Origin: Alistipes sp. Marseille-P5061
Lineage (GTDB): Bacteria > Bacteroidota > Bacteroidia > Bacteroidales > Rikenellaceae
Assembly: GCF_900290115.1 (NCBI RefSeq)
Contig: NZ_LT985752.1
Coordinates: forward strand, 104,793-147,162
Direction of reading: 5' to 3'
DNA: 42,370 bases
Position 1 is the stretch's first letter, and each line of letters opens with the position of its first letter. Shown here in pieces: positions 25,018-33,826 of the stretch. Under the pieces are notes generated by a model. It saw only the letters and a list, made by a program, of their open reading frames with translations, searched no databases and was not told where the DNA came from. The position numbers and the translations under genes are program-made.

Positions 25018-26262
25018 CTACTCCTCGATGCCCAGCTCCTTGATTTTGCGGTAGAGCGTGCGCTCCGACATGAAGAGCTCGGCGGCCGCCTCGCGGCGTC
25101 GGCCGTTGTTGTGCTTCAGCGCGCGGATAATCTGCTCGCGCTGCACGTCGGCCTTCGTCTTCTCGTGGGGAGGCTCGTCGGTCACCTCCTCGCTCTCGGC
25201 AAAGACCGGAGCCGAAGGCTGCACGCCGCCGCCCGCCGGGGGCGCGGCATAGAGCGGCGCGGAGCTCTGCGCCGTGGTGGGCAGCAGCGCCTTGATGTCG
25301 GGCGCCGAGGGCTCGCCGCCGTGGGGCATGCGCTGCATGAGCTCGGCCAGCATGCGCTTCAGGTCGTTGATGTCGGAGCGCATGTCGAAGAGCACCTTGT
25401 AGAGCAGCTCCCGCTCGGCGAAGGGCTCCGAGGAGGCCGCCTGGCGGGCAGGACCCGCCGCCACGGAGGTGCCGGCGTTCTGCTCGGGAAGGTAGCGGGC
25501 CAGAATTTCGGGGGTGATGAGGCGCGCCTCCTCGACGGCCGAAATCTGCTCGGCGACGTTCTTCAGCTGACGGATGTTGCCCCGCCAGTAGTAGTTGCAG
25601 AGCATCTCGCGGGCCGCCGCATCGAGCGTCACCACCGGCATGCGATACTGCTGCGCCACGTCGCTCGCGAACTTGCGGAACAGGAGCGGAATGTCGCCCG
25701 GACGCTCGCGCAGCGCGGGCACGACGATGGGCACCGTATTGAGGCGGTAGTAGAGGTCCTCGCGGAAGCGGCCCGAGGCGATGGCCTCCTGCAGGTTCAT
25801 GTTCGTGGCCGCCACCACGCGCACGTTGGTCTTCTGGACCTTCGACGAGCCGACGCGGATGAACTCGCCCGTCTGCAGCACGCGCAGCAGGCGCGCCTGC
25901 GTCGGGAGGGGCAGCTCGGCCACCTCGTCGAGGAAAATCGTACCGCCGTCGGCCTCCTCGAAGTAGCCCTTGCGGGCCTCGAGCGCCCCGGTGAAGGCCC
26001 CCTTCTCGTGGCCGAAGAGCTCCGAGTCGATGGTTCCTTCGGGGATGGCGCCGCAGTTCACGGCGATGTATTTGTTGTGCTTGCGCGCCGAATAGGCGTG
26101 GATGACCTGCGGGAAGAACTCCTTGCCCACGCCGCTTTCGCCCGTGACAAGGACCGTCAGGTCGGTCGGGGCGACACGCACGGCCACCTCGAGCGCGCGG
26201 TCCAGCAACTCGGAGGTGCCGATGATGCCGAAGCGCTGCTTAACAGTCGTAATATCCGTCAT
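25018..26262 (-). CDS. Sigma-54-dependent transcriptional activator without receiver domain
   Basis: The 414-residue protein consists of an AAA+ domain and a Fis-type DNA-binding domain. Walker A is GESGVGKE (41-48), the sigma-54 contact loop GAFTGA (88-93), Walker [13 protein letters not shown] (107-118), and the arginine-finger region [11 protein letters not shown] (165-175). A Pro/Ala-rich linker (about 260-360) precedes the helix-turn-helix ([32 protein letters not shown], near the C terminus). There is no N-terminal response-regulator domain, so activity must be set by other means. Its targets are unknown. It follows the HU-like membrane protein gene by 23 bases. Confidence 0.93.
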   Translation of the reverse strand: MTDITTVKQRFGIIGTSELLDRALEVAVRVAPTDLTVLVTGESGVGKEFFPQVIHAYSARKHNKYIAVNCGAIPEGTIDSELFGHEKGAFTGALEARKGYFEEADGGTIFLDEVAELPLPTQARLLRVLQTGEFIRVGSSKVQKTNVRVVAATNMNLQEAIASGRFREDLYYRLNTVPIVVPALRERPGDIPLLFRKFASDVAQQYRMPVVTLDAAAREMLCNYYWRGNIRQLKNVAEQISAVEEARLITPEILARYLPEQNAGTSVAAGPARQAASSEPFAERELLYKVLFDMRSDINDLKRMLAELMQRMPHGGEPSAPDIKALLPTTAQSSAPLYAAPPAGGGVQPSAPVFAESEEVTDEPPHEKTKADVQREQIIRALKHNNGRRREAAAELFMSERTLYRKIKELGIEE

Positions 26263-26285
26263 TGTTGTCTCTTCTCGGTTTGGGT

Positions 26286-27113
26286 TTAACGCTCCGAAGC
26301 CGCATCGGCGGGCGCTGCCTCCCGGGGCGCTTCATCACCGGCTTCGTCACCGGCCGAAGCCTCCGTCCGAGCCGGGGCATCGGCCTGGTCAGCAGCCTCC
26401 GCCTCCACCGCTTCGGGCAGCGGCAGTTCGAGCTCCTCCTCGAGCCGCGCCTCCTGGCGGTTGTGGTAGTAGCCGAAGGCGATGGCCGCCACGGCGAGCA
26501 GCGCCGCAACGATGGCCACAATCAGGAAGCGGTCGACACGCCTCCGCTCCGTGGGGCCCACATAGGTGTAGGCGTCGGTGTTCTTGGGAGGACGGCCGTA
26601 ACGCAGCCCCTTCAGGCAGGGTTCGGGATTCATCTTCGCCGAGGGCGAGACATGCAGTGTTGCGGGACGGGCTTCCGGCTCCGGCTCGGCCGGTTTGGCA
26701 TGCCCGTGCGAAGCGTGACCGGCCTCTCCGCCGGCATGCTCCGCCGCCGCATGGCCCGCAGCGCCGTCGCGGAGGGGCTCCTCCCCGGCCGGCACGTGTG
26801 CATGCGGCTGATATTCGAAGGCAATCGTTCCGTTGGGGCCGCTGCGGAATACACCGAATCCCTCCATCGGATACTCCCCGCCGCTCTGCACGGCATGGCG
26901 TACCTCGAAGAGGAAACGGTCAATCTCTCCGGCGGCTTCCAGCTCACTCATCCCTTCCTCGCGCAGCAGCGTACGCAACACACCGTCATCGCGCCGCAGC
27001 AGCTCCGTGAAGAGCACGCTTTCGCCCGGCGTCTTAACGACAAAGGCCCCGAATTGAGGTATGACCAGTCGCTTGTGCGACTCCAGATAACGTTCGATTG
27101 TACGATATAACAC
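26286..27113 (-). CDS. HU-CCDC81-like membrane protein
   Basis: The 275-residue product has an N-terminal domain (1 to about 103) with the HU-like pattern IERYLESHKRLVIPQFGAFVV and a second PMEGFGVFRSGPNGTIAFEY strand pair. This resembles the bacterial HU-CCDC81 domains of Bacteroidetes. A His/Ala/Glu-rich linker follows, then one transmembrane helix at about 195-215 (FLIVAIVAALLAVAAIAFGYY) and an acidic Ala/Glu/Asp tail. The DNA-binding-like domain should be cytoplasmic. It may tie the membrane to the nucleoid, but that is an inference from the fold. It is first in the operon ending with secG. Confidence 0.75.
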   Translation of the reverse strand: MLYRTIERYLESHKRLVIPQFGAFVVKTPGESVLFTELLRRDDGVLRTLLREEGMSELEAAGEIDRFLFEVRHAVQSGGEYPMEGFGVFRSGPNGTIAFEYQPHAHVPAGEEPLRDGAAGHAAAEHAGGEAGHASHGHAKPAEPEPEARPATLHVSPSAKMNPEPCLKGLRYGRPPKNTDAYTYVGPTERRRVDRFLIVAIVAALLAVAAIAFGYYHNRQEARLEEELELPLPEAVEAEAADQADAPARTEASAGDEAGDEAPREAAPADAASER

Positions 27114-27139
27114 CTTACAAACTGTTGGATTTGTCGCTT

Positions 27140-27170
27140 CAAAATTACCTTTTTTCGAAGAAAAAACAAA
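27140..27170 (-). promoter_or_regulatory. Promoter of the five-gene secG operon
   Basis: On the minus strand TTTG (27170-27167), exactly 19 bases, TAATTTTG (27147-27140), 26 bases before the first start codon. A full match to the Bacteroidetes consensus. Confidence 0.75.
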
Positions 27171-27248
27171 ATCACCCCCTATTTTTCAAAATAATCGCCC
27201 GAAAAGGCCTCCATCCGGAAAATAATCATTTACTTTGCATCCCGAAAC

Positions 27249-27289
27249 GGGCCGGAATCCGGGTGAGCTACTTTCGCTCCGTCCGGCCC
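27249..27289 (+). promoter_or_regulatory. Leader hairpin upstream of the arginine decarboxylase gene
   Basis: GGGCCGGA (27249-27256) pairs with TCCGGCCC (27282-27289) around a 25-base loop that holds an inner GAGC/GCTC pair. It lies between a TTACTTTG (27230-27237, near the -7 consensus) and the start codon at 27331. No T-run follows, so it is not a simple terminator; it may stabilise the mRNA or control translation. Confidence 0.45.
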
Positions 27290-27330
27290 ATGTAGCGAAG
27301 ACGGATTGTTACAAAACCTTTAAACGAGTC

Positions 27331-28725
27331 ATGAAAGACAAGTACATCGACCTCATCGAACAGACGTTCGACTTCCCGCAGGACGAGTTTTCTGTCGAGG
27401 ACAACGAGCTGCATTTCCACGACATTCCGCTCATGGAACTCATCAAGCAGTACGGCACTCCGCTCAAAATCACCTACCTGCCGAAAATCTCGCAGCAAAT
27501 CAACCGGGCCAAGCGCATGTTCAACGTGGCAATGGCAAAGGTCGACTACAAGGGCTCGTACAACTATTGCTACTGCACCAAGTCGAGCCACTTCTCGTTC
27601 GTGCTCGAGGAGGCGATGAAGAACGACATCCACCTCGAGACCTCGTCGGCCTACGACATCCACATCATCAACGCCCTCTACGACGGGGGCATCATCGACA
27701 AGGACCGCTACATCATCTGCAACGGATTCAAGCGTCCGCAGTATGTCGAGAACATCGCCCAGCTGGTCAACGCCGGCTTCGAGAACACCATCCCGGTGCT
27801 CGACAACAAGGAGGAGCTCGACCTCTTCGAGGACGCCTTCACCAAGAAGTGCAAGGTGGGCATCCGCATCGCCTGCGAGGAGGAGCCCAAGTTCGAGTTC
27901 TACACCTCGCGGCTGGGTATCCGCTACAACGACATCGTCGAGTTCTACAAGACGAAGCTCAAGAACAGCAAGAAGTTCCAGCTCAAGATGCTCCACTTCT
28001 TCATCAACACGGGCATCAAGGATACGGCCTACTACTGGAACGAGCTGCTCAAGTGCATGAACGTCTACTGCGAGCTGAAGGCCATCTGCCCCGAACTCGA
28101 CAGCCTCAACATCGGCGGCGGCTTCCCCATCAAGAACTCGCTCAACTTCGAGTACGACTACGAGTACCTGACCGAGGAGATTATCGCCCAAATCAAGAAC
28201 TTCTGCCAGCGCAACGGCATCGAGGAGCCCAACATCTTCACCGAGTTCGGCTCCTTCACGGTGGGCGAGAGCGGCGCGGCGCTCTACTCGATTGTCAACC
28301 AGAAGCAGCAGAACGACCGCGAGAACTGGTACATGATAGACTCGTCGTTCATCACCACGCTGCCCGACACGTGGGGCATCGACCAGCGCTACATCATGCT
28401 GGCCATCAACAACTGGGACAAGGAGTACCAGCGCGTGCTGCTGGGCGGACTGACGTGCGACAGCGAGGACTTCTACAACTCGGAGTGCCACACCAACGCC
28501 ATCTTCCTCCCGAAACTCGAGAAGGGGAACACGCAGTACATCGGCTTCTTCCACACGGGAGCCTATCAGGAGGCGCTGGGCGGCTTCGGCGGCATCCAGC
28601 ACTGCCTCATCCCGGCGCCCAAGCACATCATCATCGACCGCGACAAGTCGGACAACGAGTACTACACGCGCCTCTTCGCCAAGGAGCAGTCCTACCGTTC
28701 GATGCTGCGCATCCTCGGCTATTGA
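27331..28725 (+). CDS. speA: Arginine decarboxylase, fold III (Bacteroidetes SpeA type)
   Basis: The enzyme decarboxylates arginine to agmatine, opening polyamine synthesis. The 464-residue product belongs to the alanine-racemase-fold PLP decarboxylases. PLP Lys84 lies in YCYCTKSSH, the phosphate-binding loop in SLNIGGGFPIK (258-268), and the catalytic Cys376-Asp377 in GLTCDSEDFY. The C-terminal block HTGAYQEAL (408-416) is conserved in this group. Length fits the short Bacteroidetes form rather than the 630-residue enterobacterial SpeA. A related function, such as carboxynorspermidine decarboxylase, is less likely because that enzyme is about 380 residues. The gene appears monocistronic. Confidence 0.85.
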   Translation: MKDKYIDLIEQTFDFPQDEFSVEDNELHFHDIPLMELIKQYGTPLKITYLPKISQQINRAKRMFNVAMAKVDYKGSYNYCYCTKSSHFSFVLEEAMKNDIHLETSSAYDIHIINALYDGGIIDKDRYIICNGFKRPQYVENIAQLVNAGFENTIPVLDNKEELDLFEDAFTKKCKVGIRIACEEEPKFEFYTSRLGIRYNDIVEFYKTKLKNSKKFQLKMLHFFINTGIKDTAYYWNELLKCMNVYCELKAICPELDSLNIGGGFPIKNSLNFEYDYEYLTEEIIAQIKNFCQRNGIEEPNIFTEFGSFTVGESGAALYSIVNQKQQNDRENWYMIDSSFITTLPDTWGIDQRYIMLAINNWDKEYQRVLLGGLTCDSEDFYNSECHTNAIFLPKLEKGNTQYIGFFHTGAYQEALGGFGGIQHCLIPAPKHIIIDRDKSDNEYYTRLFAKEQSYRSMLRILGY

Positions 28726-28762
28726 CGCCCTCCGGGCGCGCTGTAACGCACCTGTAACCCCT

Positions 28763-28799
28763 CGAAGCGCCTTCCGCCCCTGCGGCGGAGGGCGCTTCG
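28763..28799 (+). terminator. Candidate terminator after speA
   Basis: CGAAGCGCCTTCCGCC pairs almost perfectly with GGCGGAGGGCGCTTCG (one G-U) around a 5-base loop. Only ccgttt follows, so the U-run is weak; the stem is unusually strong. Confidence 0.6.
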
Positions 28800-28854
28800 C
28801 CGTTTGGCGGAGCATCCCGGCATGTCCGGCAGGGCCCGCCGCCGGCCGCAACGC

Positions 28855-29090
28855 CGGAAGCCGGGGGCAGACAAACGCCGGAGGCCGGGCACGAACAAGC
28901 CCGCAGGCCGGGGGGGGCAGACAAACACCGGAGACCGGACACAAACAAAACCCGGAGGCCGGGCACAAACGAACCCGGAGGCCGGGGACACAAGCAAAAC
29001 CCGGAGGCCGGGCACAAACGAAGCCCGGAGGCCGGGGACACAAGCAAAACCCGGAGGCCGGGCACAAACGAAGCCCGGAGGCCGGCGCGG
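28855..29090. repeat. 25-bp minisatellite, about nine units
   Basis: Two alternating 24- to 26-base forms, cccggaggccgggcacaaac and cccggaggccggggacac, form roughly 50-base higher-order units starting at 28951, 29000 and 29050. More diverged copies extend back to 28855. The array fills the space between the convergent speA and M23 peptidase genes. It shares gcagacaaacgccggag (28867-28883) with the array at 38637. Confidence 0.9.
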
Positions 29091-29151
29091 ATGAACCGCA
29101 GCACCGACTTCCGGGCTTCAGATTGTGCGGAGGGGACGGCCGCCCCCCTTG

Positions 29152-30354
29152 TCAACGCACGCGCAGCGTACGGCCGATGCGCAGCGTCGTCGTCCGCGTG
29201 ATGCCGTTCAGCGCGCAGAGGCGCGAAACGGTGGTGCCGTAGCGGATGGCGATGTGTCCCAGCGTATCGCCCGAGCGAATCTTGTGGTAGCGGCGCGCCG
29301 CCTGCTCGGCCGCCTCCTTCTTGTCCTGCTTCTCGTTGGCCAGCTCATCCTCGAAATCCTGCCCCGCCTTCGAATAGATGCTGAAGAAGGATTTCTTGAG
29401 CAGGAAGGTCTCGCGGCAAAGAACCCCCTTGCGGAAGTCGATGAGGCGCTCGGGGTCGAACGACTGGCCATAATAGCGCGTCTCGAAGTGGAGGTGGGGT
29501 CCCGTCGAACGGCCCGTCGAGCCGCCCAGACCAATCACCTGTCCCGCCTCGACCCACTGATTGGGCTCGACCAGACGCTCCGAGAGGTGGCCGTAGTAGG
29601 TCTCCAGGCCGTTGTCGTGGCGGATAATCACCAGATTGCCGTATCCGCCGCGGTTGTACTCCGAGATGCGCACCCGGCCGCTGAAGGCCGCATAGACGGT
29701 GTCGCCCGTCTTCAGCGGCAGGTCGATGCCCTGATGCGCACGGCCGCGGCGCAAGCCGTAGCGTCCGCGCGGATGGGGCGTCGCCTGGTAGGGGCAATGG
29801 TAGCTGCGCGTCGAGTCGACCAGTTCGAGCACGACCGACGAGGGCATCGCCGCCAGGTTGGCATCCTTGTAGGGGAAGAGCGTCGTCGTATCCCAGTACT
29901 TCTCGAAGATGGTGCTGTCGCGGGCGATTTCGCGGTTGCGGACATAGCGCCACGTGTTGTCGCCGTAGAGGACGACGAAGAGCGCCTCGTTGCCCGAATC
30001 GAGCGTATCGATGACGGCCGACTCGCTGACGTCGGGCACCGACTCGATTTCCACACGGCGCAGACGCCGGCGCAGCTCGGCGAGCGAATCGGCAGCCGAC
30101 TGTTTGGCGGGAGCTGCCGCCGATGCGGTGCGCGGTGCGGCGGCGTCGGGGAGCATCTCGGCCTGCTCGGCCAGCAGCTGGCAGAGCGAATCAATCTGGG
30201 CGGCCTGCCAGTCGGTCAGCGTGCGGAGCGAGTCGGCTTCGGCCGATACGCGCTCCGTCTGACGTTCGAGTTCGGCACGCGTCGGGCGGGCCGTACGGGC
30301 CGTCGCGGCGCAGGCGGCCGCAAGGGCAAGGAGGGTCAACAGGTATCTCTTCAT
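29152..30354 (-). CDS. M23 metallopeptidase with C-terminal LysM domain
   Basis: The 400-residue product has a signal peptide (about 1-19) and a heptad-like coiled coil (about 25-105). The M23/LytM peptidase domain has zinc ligands His207 and Asp211 in RAHQGIDLP and His289 in GPHLHFE, and catalytic His256 in YYGHLS. A LysM peptidoglycan-binding repeat closes the protein (about 355-400, YHKIRSGDTLGHIAIRYG). It should cut peptide cross-links of peptidoglycan or, like NlpD/EnvC, regulate amidases. The intact zinc ligands argue for an active enzyme. It stands alone, convergent with speA. Confidence 0.92.
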   Translation of the reverse strand: MKRYLLTLLALAAACAATARTARPTRAELERQTERVSAEADSLRTLTDWQAAQIDSLCQLLAEQAEMLPDAAAPRTASAAAPAKQSAADSLAELRRRLRRVEIESVPDVSESAVIDTLDSGNEALFVVLYGDNTWRYVRNREIARDSTIFEKYWDTTTLFPYKDANLAAMPSSVVLELVDSTRSYHCPYQATPHPRGRYGLRRGRAHQGIDLPLKTGDTVYAAFSGRVRISEYNRGGYGNLVIIRHDNGLETYYGHLSERLVEPNQWVEAGQVIGLGGSTGRSTGPHLHFETRYYGQSFDPERLIDFRKGVLCRETFLLKKSFFSIYSKAGQDFEDELANEKQDKKEAAEQAARRYHKIRSGDTLGHIAIRYGTTVSRLCALNGITRTTTLRIGRTLRVR

Positions 30355-30429
30355 AACAATTTCAATCGTCGTTGGTCTCTTTTCGTAGTCAATATATCAT
30401 AATAAGGTGTGCCGGGAGCCGTGCAGCCA

Positions 30430-30813
30430 GGCGTCCCCGCAGAGACGGTCGCGCAGCGGCAGGCTTCGCAGAGGCAGGCAGCCGAGCGCTCTCTTCCCTT
30501 CCCCGGCTCCGGCGCCGATGCTCCCGTCCGTTGCCGACGAAACCCGTCGGTCCGAGGACCGGCAGGGGACTGCCCCATCCGGGAGGGTCCTTGCGGGAAA
30601 GTGCCCTTGCAGGAGCGCCCTTCGCCGGAAGCACTTATGCGAGAGCGTTACGGAAACGTCCTTCGCCGGGAGCCCCCTTGCAGGAGCGTCCTCCGCCGGG
30701 AGCGCCCGTGCGGGAGGGTTCTCGCGGGAGCGCCCGTGCGGGAGGGTTCCCGCAAAAGCGCCCCGGGTGCGCCCCGGGTGCGCCCCCAAAGCGCCCCCAA
30801 AGCGCCCCCAAAG
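30430..30813. repeat. Mixed short repeats next to the DUF3109 gene
   Basis: Repeats of gagcgcccgtgcgggagggtt at about 30700-30750 (two copies, 28-base period) are followed by gcgccccgggt twice and gcgcccccaaa three times (30780-30812). The last array touches the stop codon of the DUF3109 gene. Upstream from 30355 the sequence has scattered gggagc variants. No gene or clear terminator is visible. Confidence 0.8.
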
Positions 30814-31404
30814 CTATTGCTTCGGGTGCGCCGGACGGTGGTTGAGCAGCTCGTCGGCCGCCTCGAGCGCCCGGTAGAACTCCTCGCCGAAGCGCCGGAT
30901 GATGGGCTCGCGCAGCGATTCGTAGACGCGAATCCCCAGCTTGCGCCCGCACCGCCGCGCCGGTTCGCAGACCGACCAGCGGTGGTAGTTCAGACCGATG
31001 CTTCCGTTGGAGAAGTGCACCAGCCGGATGGGATAGAGGTGGCAGGAAATCGGCTTGCGGAAGGGGGTCTTCCCCTCGAGCCACGCCTTCTCGATGGCAC
31101 AGAGCGTCACGCCGTTCTCGTTGCGCGAGTAGGCGCACTCGGCATCGTTGACCAGCGGCGTGGTGTAGTCGCCGTCGTCGTCGACCACCATGAAGCCCTG
31201 CCGCTCGACCGCCTCGATGCCCTCGGGCGTCATGTAGGGCCGGTAGGCCGCATACTCCCGCTCGAGCGTCTCCACCTCGTCGGCCTCGAGCGGCGCTCCG
31301 GCGTTGCCCTCGACGCAGCAGATGCCCTTGCACTGCGTCAGGTCGCAGGCGAAGCACTCGCGCAGCAGGTCGGCGCTCACAATCTTGTCGTCAATCTCAA
31401 TCAT
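30814..31404 (-). CDS. DUF3109 family cysteine-cluster protein
   Basis: The 196-residue protein has the DUF3109 signature near its N terminus: CFACDLTQCKGICCVEGNAG (17-36), with further cysteines in ECAYS, LCAIE, SCHLYP and VCEPARRC. The pattern is related to the YkgJ-type metal- or iron-sulfur-binding cluster. Function unknown; it is widespread in Bacteroidetes. The start overlaps the ddl stop by four bases (31401-31404), so the two are translationally coupled. It is the last gene of the yicC operon. Confidence 0.85.
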   Translation of the reverse strand: MIEIDDKIVSADLLRECFACDLTQCKGICCVEGNAGAPLEADEVETLEREYAAYRPYMTPEGIEAVERQGFMVVDDDGDYTTPLVNDAECAYSRNENGVTLCAIEKAWLEGKTPFRKPISCHLYPIRLVHFSNGSIGLNYHRWSVCEPARRCGRKLGIRVYESLREPIIRRFGEEFYRALEAADELLNHRPAHPKQ

Positions 31405-32390
31405 TTGCGGCGGCAGGTATCGGCAATCACGATGTCGTAGAGCTCCCCAAGCGTCATGCCGGCGGCACGCGCCTGCTTGGGCACGATGCTTCCGGCGCTC
31501 ATGCCGGGAATCGAGTTGATTTCAATCATGTAGGGGACATTCTCGGGCGTGACGATGAAGTCGACGCGCACGATGCCCGAGCAGCGGCAGGCCCGGTAGG
31601 CGGCGCGCGCCAGACGGTGGAGCTCGGCCGCAAGTTCTGCCGGGATGCGCGCCGGGGTAATCTCCTCCGAGAAGCCGGCCTTATACTTGGCCTCGTAGTC
31701 GAAGAAGTCGTTCTTGGGGCAAATCTCCGTGATGGGCAGCTCGTATTCGCGCTCCCGGGTGATGAGCACGCCGCACCCCATCTCGCGCCCCGGGATGCAC
31801 TCCTCGACCAGAATCTCGTCGTCCTGGGCGAAGGCCGCCTCGAGCGCCGCCGGAAGCTCCCCGGCGCTGTGCACCTTCGTCACGCCGAACGACGAACCGT
31901 TGGCATTGGGCTTGACAAAGAGCGGAAGGCCGAGCCGTGCGACCACCTCCGCGCAGTCAATCTCGTCGCCGCGGCGGAAGAAGAACTCGCGGGCCAGATG
32001 GACCCCCGTGCCGGCCACGGCGCGCTTGGTCGAAATCTTGTCGAAGGTGATGACCGACGAGGTCATCGAGCACGACGAGTAGGGAATGCCCATCATGTCG
32101 AGGTAGCCCTGCAGGCGGCCGTCCTCGCCCGGCGTGCCGTGGATGATGATGAGGGCGTAGTCGAACTGGCGGCGGACGCCGTCGACCGTCAGCGAAAAGT
32201 CGTTCTTGTCGACCTGCCACTGGCGGCCGTCGGGGGCGGTGTAGTGCCAGTCGCGGTGGTGGAGGTCGATGACCGTGACGTCGTATTTTTCGGGGTCGAG
32301 CGCCGCCTCAATCTGCGCGGCGCTCTGGAGAGCAATCTCACGCTCGGGCGAATCACCGCCCGCCACGAGCGCAATCTTCAAGCGTGTCAT
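31401..32390 (-). CDS. ddl: D-alanine--D-alanine ligase
   Basis: Ddl makes the D-Ala-D-Ala dipeptide of peptidoglycan with ATP. The 329-residue product is an ATP-grasp enzyme: the N-terminal domain has IALVAGGDSPEREIAL and HGTPGEDGRLQGYLDMMGIPYSS. The central part carries LPLFVKPNANGSSFGVTKV and LVEECIPGREMGCGV, and the metal-binding block near the C terminus reads IVRVDFIV...MIEINSIPGMS. Length is normal. It lies nine bases after nadD. Confidence 0.95.
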   Translation of the reverse strand: MTRLKIALVAGGDSPEREIALQSAAQIEAALDPEKYDVTVIDLHHRDWHYTAPDGRQWQVDKNDFSLTVDGVRRQFDYALIIIHGTPGEDGRLQGYLDMMGIPYSSCSMTSSVITFDKISTKRAVAGTGVHLAREFFFRRGDEIDCAEVVARLGLPLFVKPNANGSSFGVTKVHSAGELPAALEAAFAQDDEILVEECIPGREMGCGVLITREREYELPITEICPKNDFFDYEAKYKAGFSEEITPARIPAELAAELHRLARAAYRACRCSGIVRVDFIVTPENVPYMIEINSIPGMSAGSIVPKQARAAGMTLGELYDIVIADTCRRK

Positions 32391-32399
32391 TATCTGTTA

Positions 32400-33212
32400 T
32401 CAGGGATTGTAAATGTCTTTGTAACGGAATGCGAGAATCTCCTGCACCATCTCGACATACTGGCGCGCCTCGCAGTTCGAGGCGTCAATCTCGAGCGCCC
32501 GGTTGAAGTCGTTGAGCGCATCGCCCCACGAGGCACGGCGGTAGTGGAGCTTGCCGCGCTCGATGTGCAGCGCGGCGTTGGCCGGTTCGGCCTCGATGCG
32601 CACGGTGAGGCGCTGCAGACGGCTCTCGGGAGTCCAGAGCCCCTTGCGGCGGATGTACTCCGCCACCTCGGGCTGGAGCATCCGCGAGGCATCCTCGCCG
32701 TTCTCGAGCGCCTCGCGCACGTCGGTCGAGGAGTAGTCCTGCAGCGGAGCCCCCTCGAGCAGCGTGACGCGGTCGCGGAAGCGGCCGACCTCCGCGCCGC
32801 GGCGCGGGTAGACGAAGAGGGGGTAGCTGTCGAGAATCGTCTCGTACTCCTTCCAGCGGTCGAGCTGCCCCACCAGGTCGCTCCCCATCAGAATCGAGAA
32901 GCTCATCTCGCGGCCGTGGTTCTCGCTCAGGTAGCGCAGCGTGTCGACCGTATAGGAGGGGCGCGGCAGCAGGAATTCGACCACCGAGGGCTTGATGCGG
33001 TCGGGGTATTTCGAGTGGGCGCAGGCAATCTCCGCCATCTCGAAGCGGTCGAGCTCGGGGGCCTGCGCATCGGCCTCCTTCAGGGGGTTCTGCGGCGATA
33101 CGACCAGCGCCAGCTCGTCGCAGAGCCCCTGTTCGACGGCATATTCGGCCAGGGCGACGTGGCCCCGGTGAATCGGGTTGAACGACCCGAAGTAGAGCAT
33201 CATCCGTTTCAT
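32400..33212 (-). CDS. nadD: Nicotinate-nucleotide adenylyltransferase with C-terminal TPR-like extension
   Basis: NadD adenylates nicotinate mononucleotide in NAD synthesis. The first about 190 residues are a normal NadD: YFGSFNPIHRGH (7-18), the MGSDLVGQLDRWK block, and the YSSTDVR motif. A further 75 residues follow the usual end (EYIRRKGLW). This tail reads as a TPR-like helix set (RIEAEPANAALHIERGKLHYRRASWGDALNDFNRALEIDASNCEARQYVEM). NadD is usually about 190-200 residues, so this is a fusion. The ATG at 33212 was selected by the Rossmann start; it lies one base after the gmk stop. Confidence 0.92.
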   Translation of the reverse strand: MKRMMLYFGSFNPIHRGHVALAEYAVEQGLCDELALVVSPQNPLKEADAQAPELDRFEMAEIACAHSKYPDRIKPSVVEFLLPRPSYTVDTLRYLSENHGREMSFSILMGSDLVGQLDRWKEYETILDSYPLFVYPRRGAEVGRFRDRVTLLEGAPLQDYSSTDVREALENGEDASRMLQPEVAEYIRRKGLWTPESRLQRLTVRIEAEPANAALHIERGKLHYRRASWGDALNDFNRALEIDASNCEARQYVEMVQEILAFRYKDIYNP

Positions 33213-33213
33213 C

Positions 33214-33777
33214 TCAGCAGGCGATGAACTGTTCGACAATACGGGTGGTTTCGCGCACGGCATCCTCCAGCACGTCGTTGACCACGACGTGGTCGAAGCC
33301 GGGGGCCTTCGTCAGCTCGAACTCGGCCTTGGCCACGCGGCGCTCGATGACCTCCGGAGCATCGGTTGCGCGCCCCACCAGACGGCGGCGCAGCTCCTCG
33401 ATGGAGGGGGGCATGATGAAAATCGAGCAGGCGTCGGCGCCGAAAATCCGCTTGAGGTTCAGACCGCCCATCACGTCGACGTCGAAGACGATGACGTGGC
33501 CCTTGGCCCAGATGCGCTCCACCTCGCTGCGCAGCGTTCCGTAGCAGGTGCCCTTGTAGACCTCCTCCCACTCGACGAAGCGGTCCTGGGCCACGGCCTC
33601 GGCAAAGGCCTCGGGCGTGAGGAAGTAGTAGTCCACCCCGTCGCGCTCCGTACCGCGCGGGGCCCGGCTGGTGGCCGATACCGAGAATTCGAATTGCGGG
33701 AAGTGCTGCAGCAGCTCCCGTACGATTGTCGTCTTGCCGGCGCCGCTGGGCGCCGAGAATATGATGACCTTACCCAT
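33214..33777 (-). CDS. gmk: Guanylate kinase
   Basis: Gmk converts GMP to GDP with ATP. The 187-residue product has the P-loop SAPSGAGKTT at 8-17 and the guanylate-kinase signature SRAPRGTERDGVDYYF. The DVDVMGGLNLK block follows at about 99-109. Length is typical. It lies between yicC (49-base gap) and nadD (almost abutting), the common Bacteroidetes order. Confidence 0.96.
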   Translation of the reverse strand: MGKVIIFSAPSGAGKTTIVRELLQHFPQFEFSVSATSRAPRGTERDGVDYYFLTPEAFAEAVAQDRFVEWEEVYKGTCYGTLRSEVERIWAKGHVIVFDVDVMGGLNLKRIFGADACSIFIMPPSIEELRRRLVGRATDAPEVIERRVAKAEFELTKAPGFDHVVVNDVLEDAVRETTRIVEQFIAC

Positions 33778-33826
33778 ATATCATATACGTATTTGAGGCA
33801 GCGCCGCACGCGGCCCGGAGCCGGCG

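Noticed and set aside
31617..33227. A 536-codon plus-strand frame opposite ddl and nadD
   Set aside because: Antisense to two clear enzymes with full sets of motifs; no independent support.
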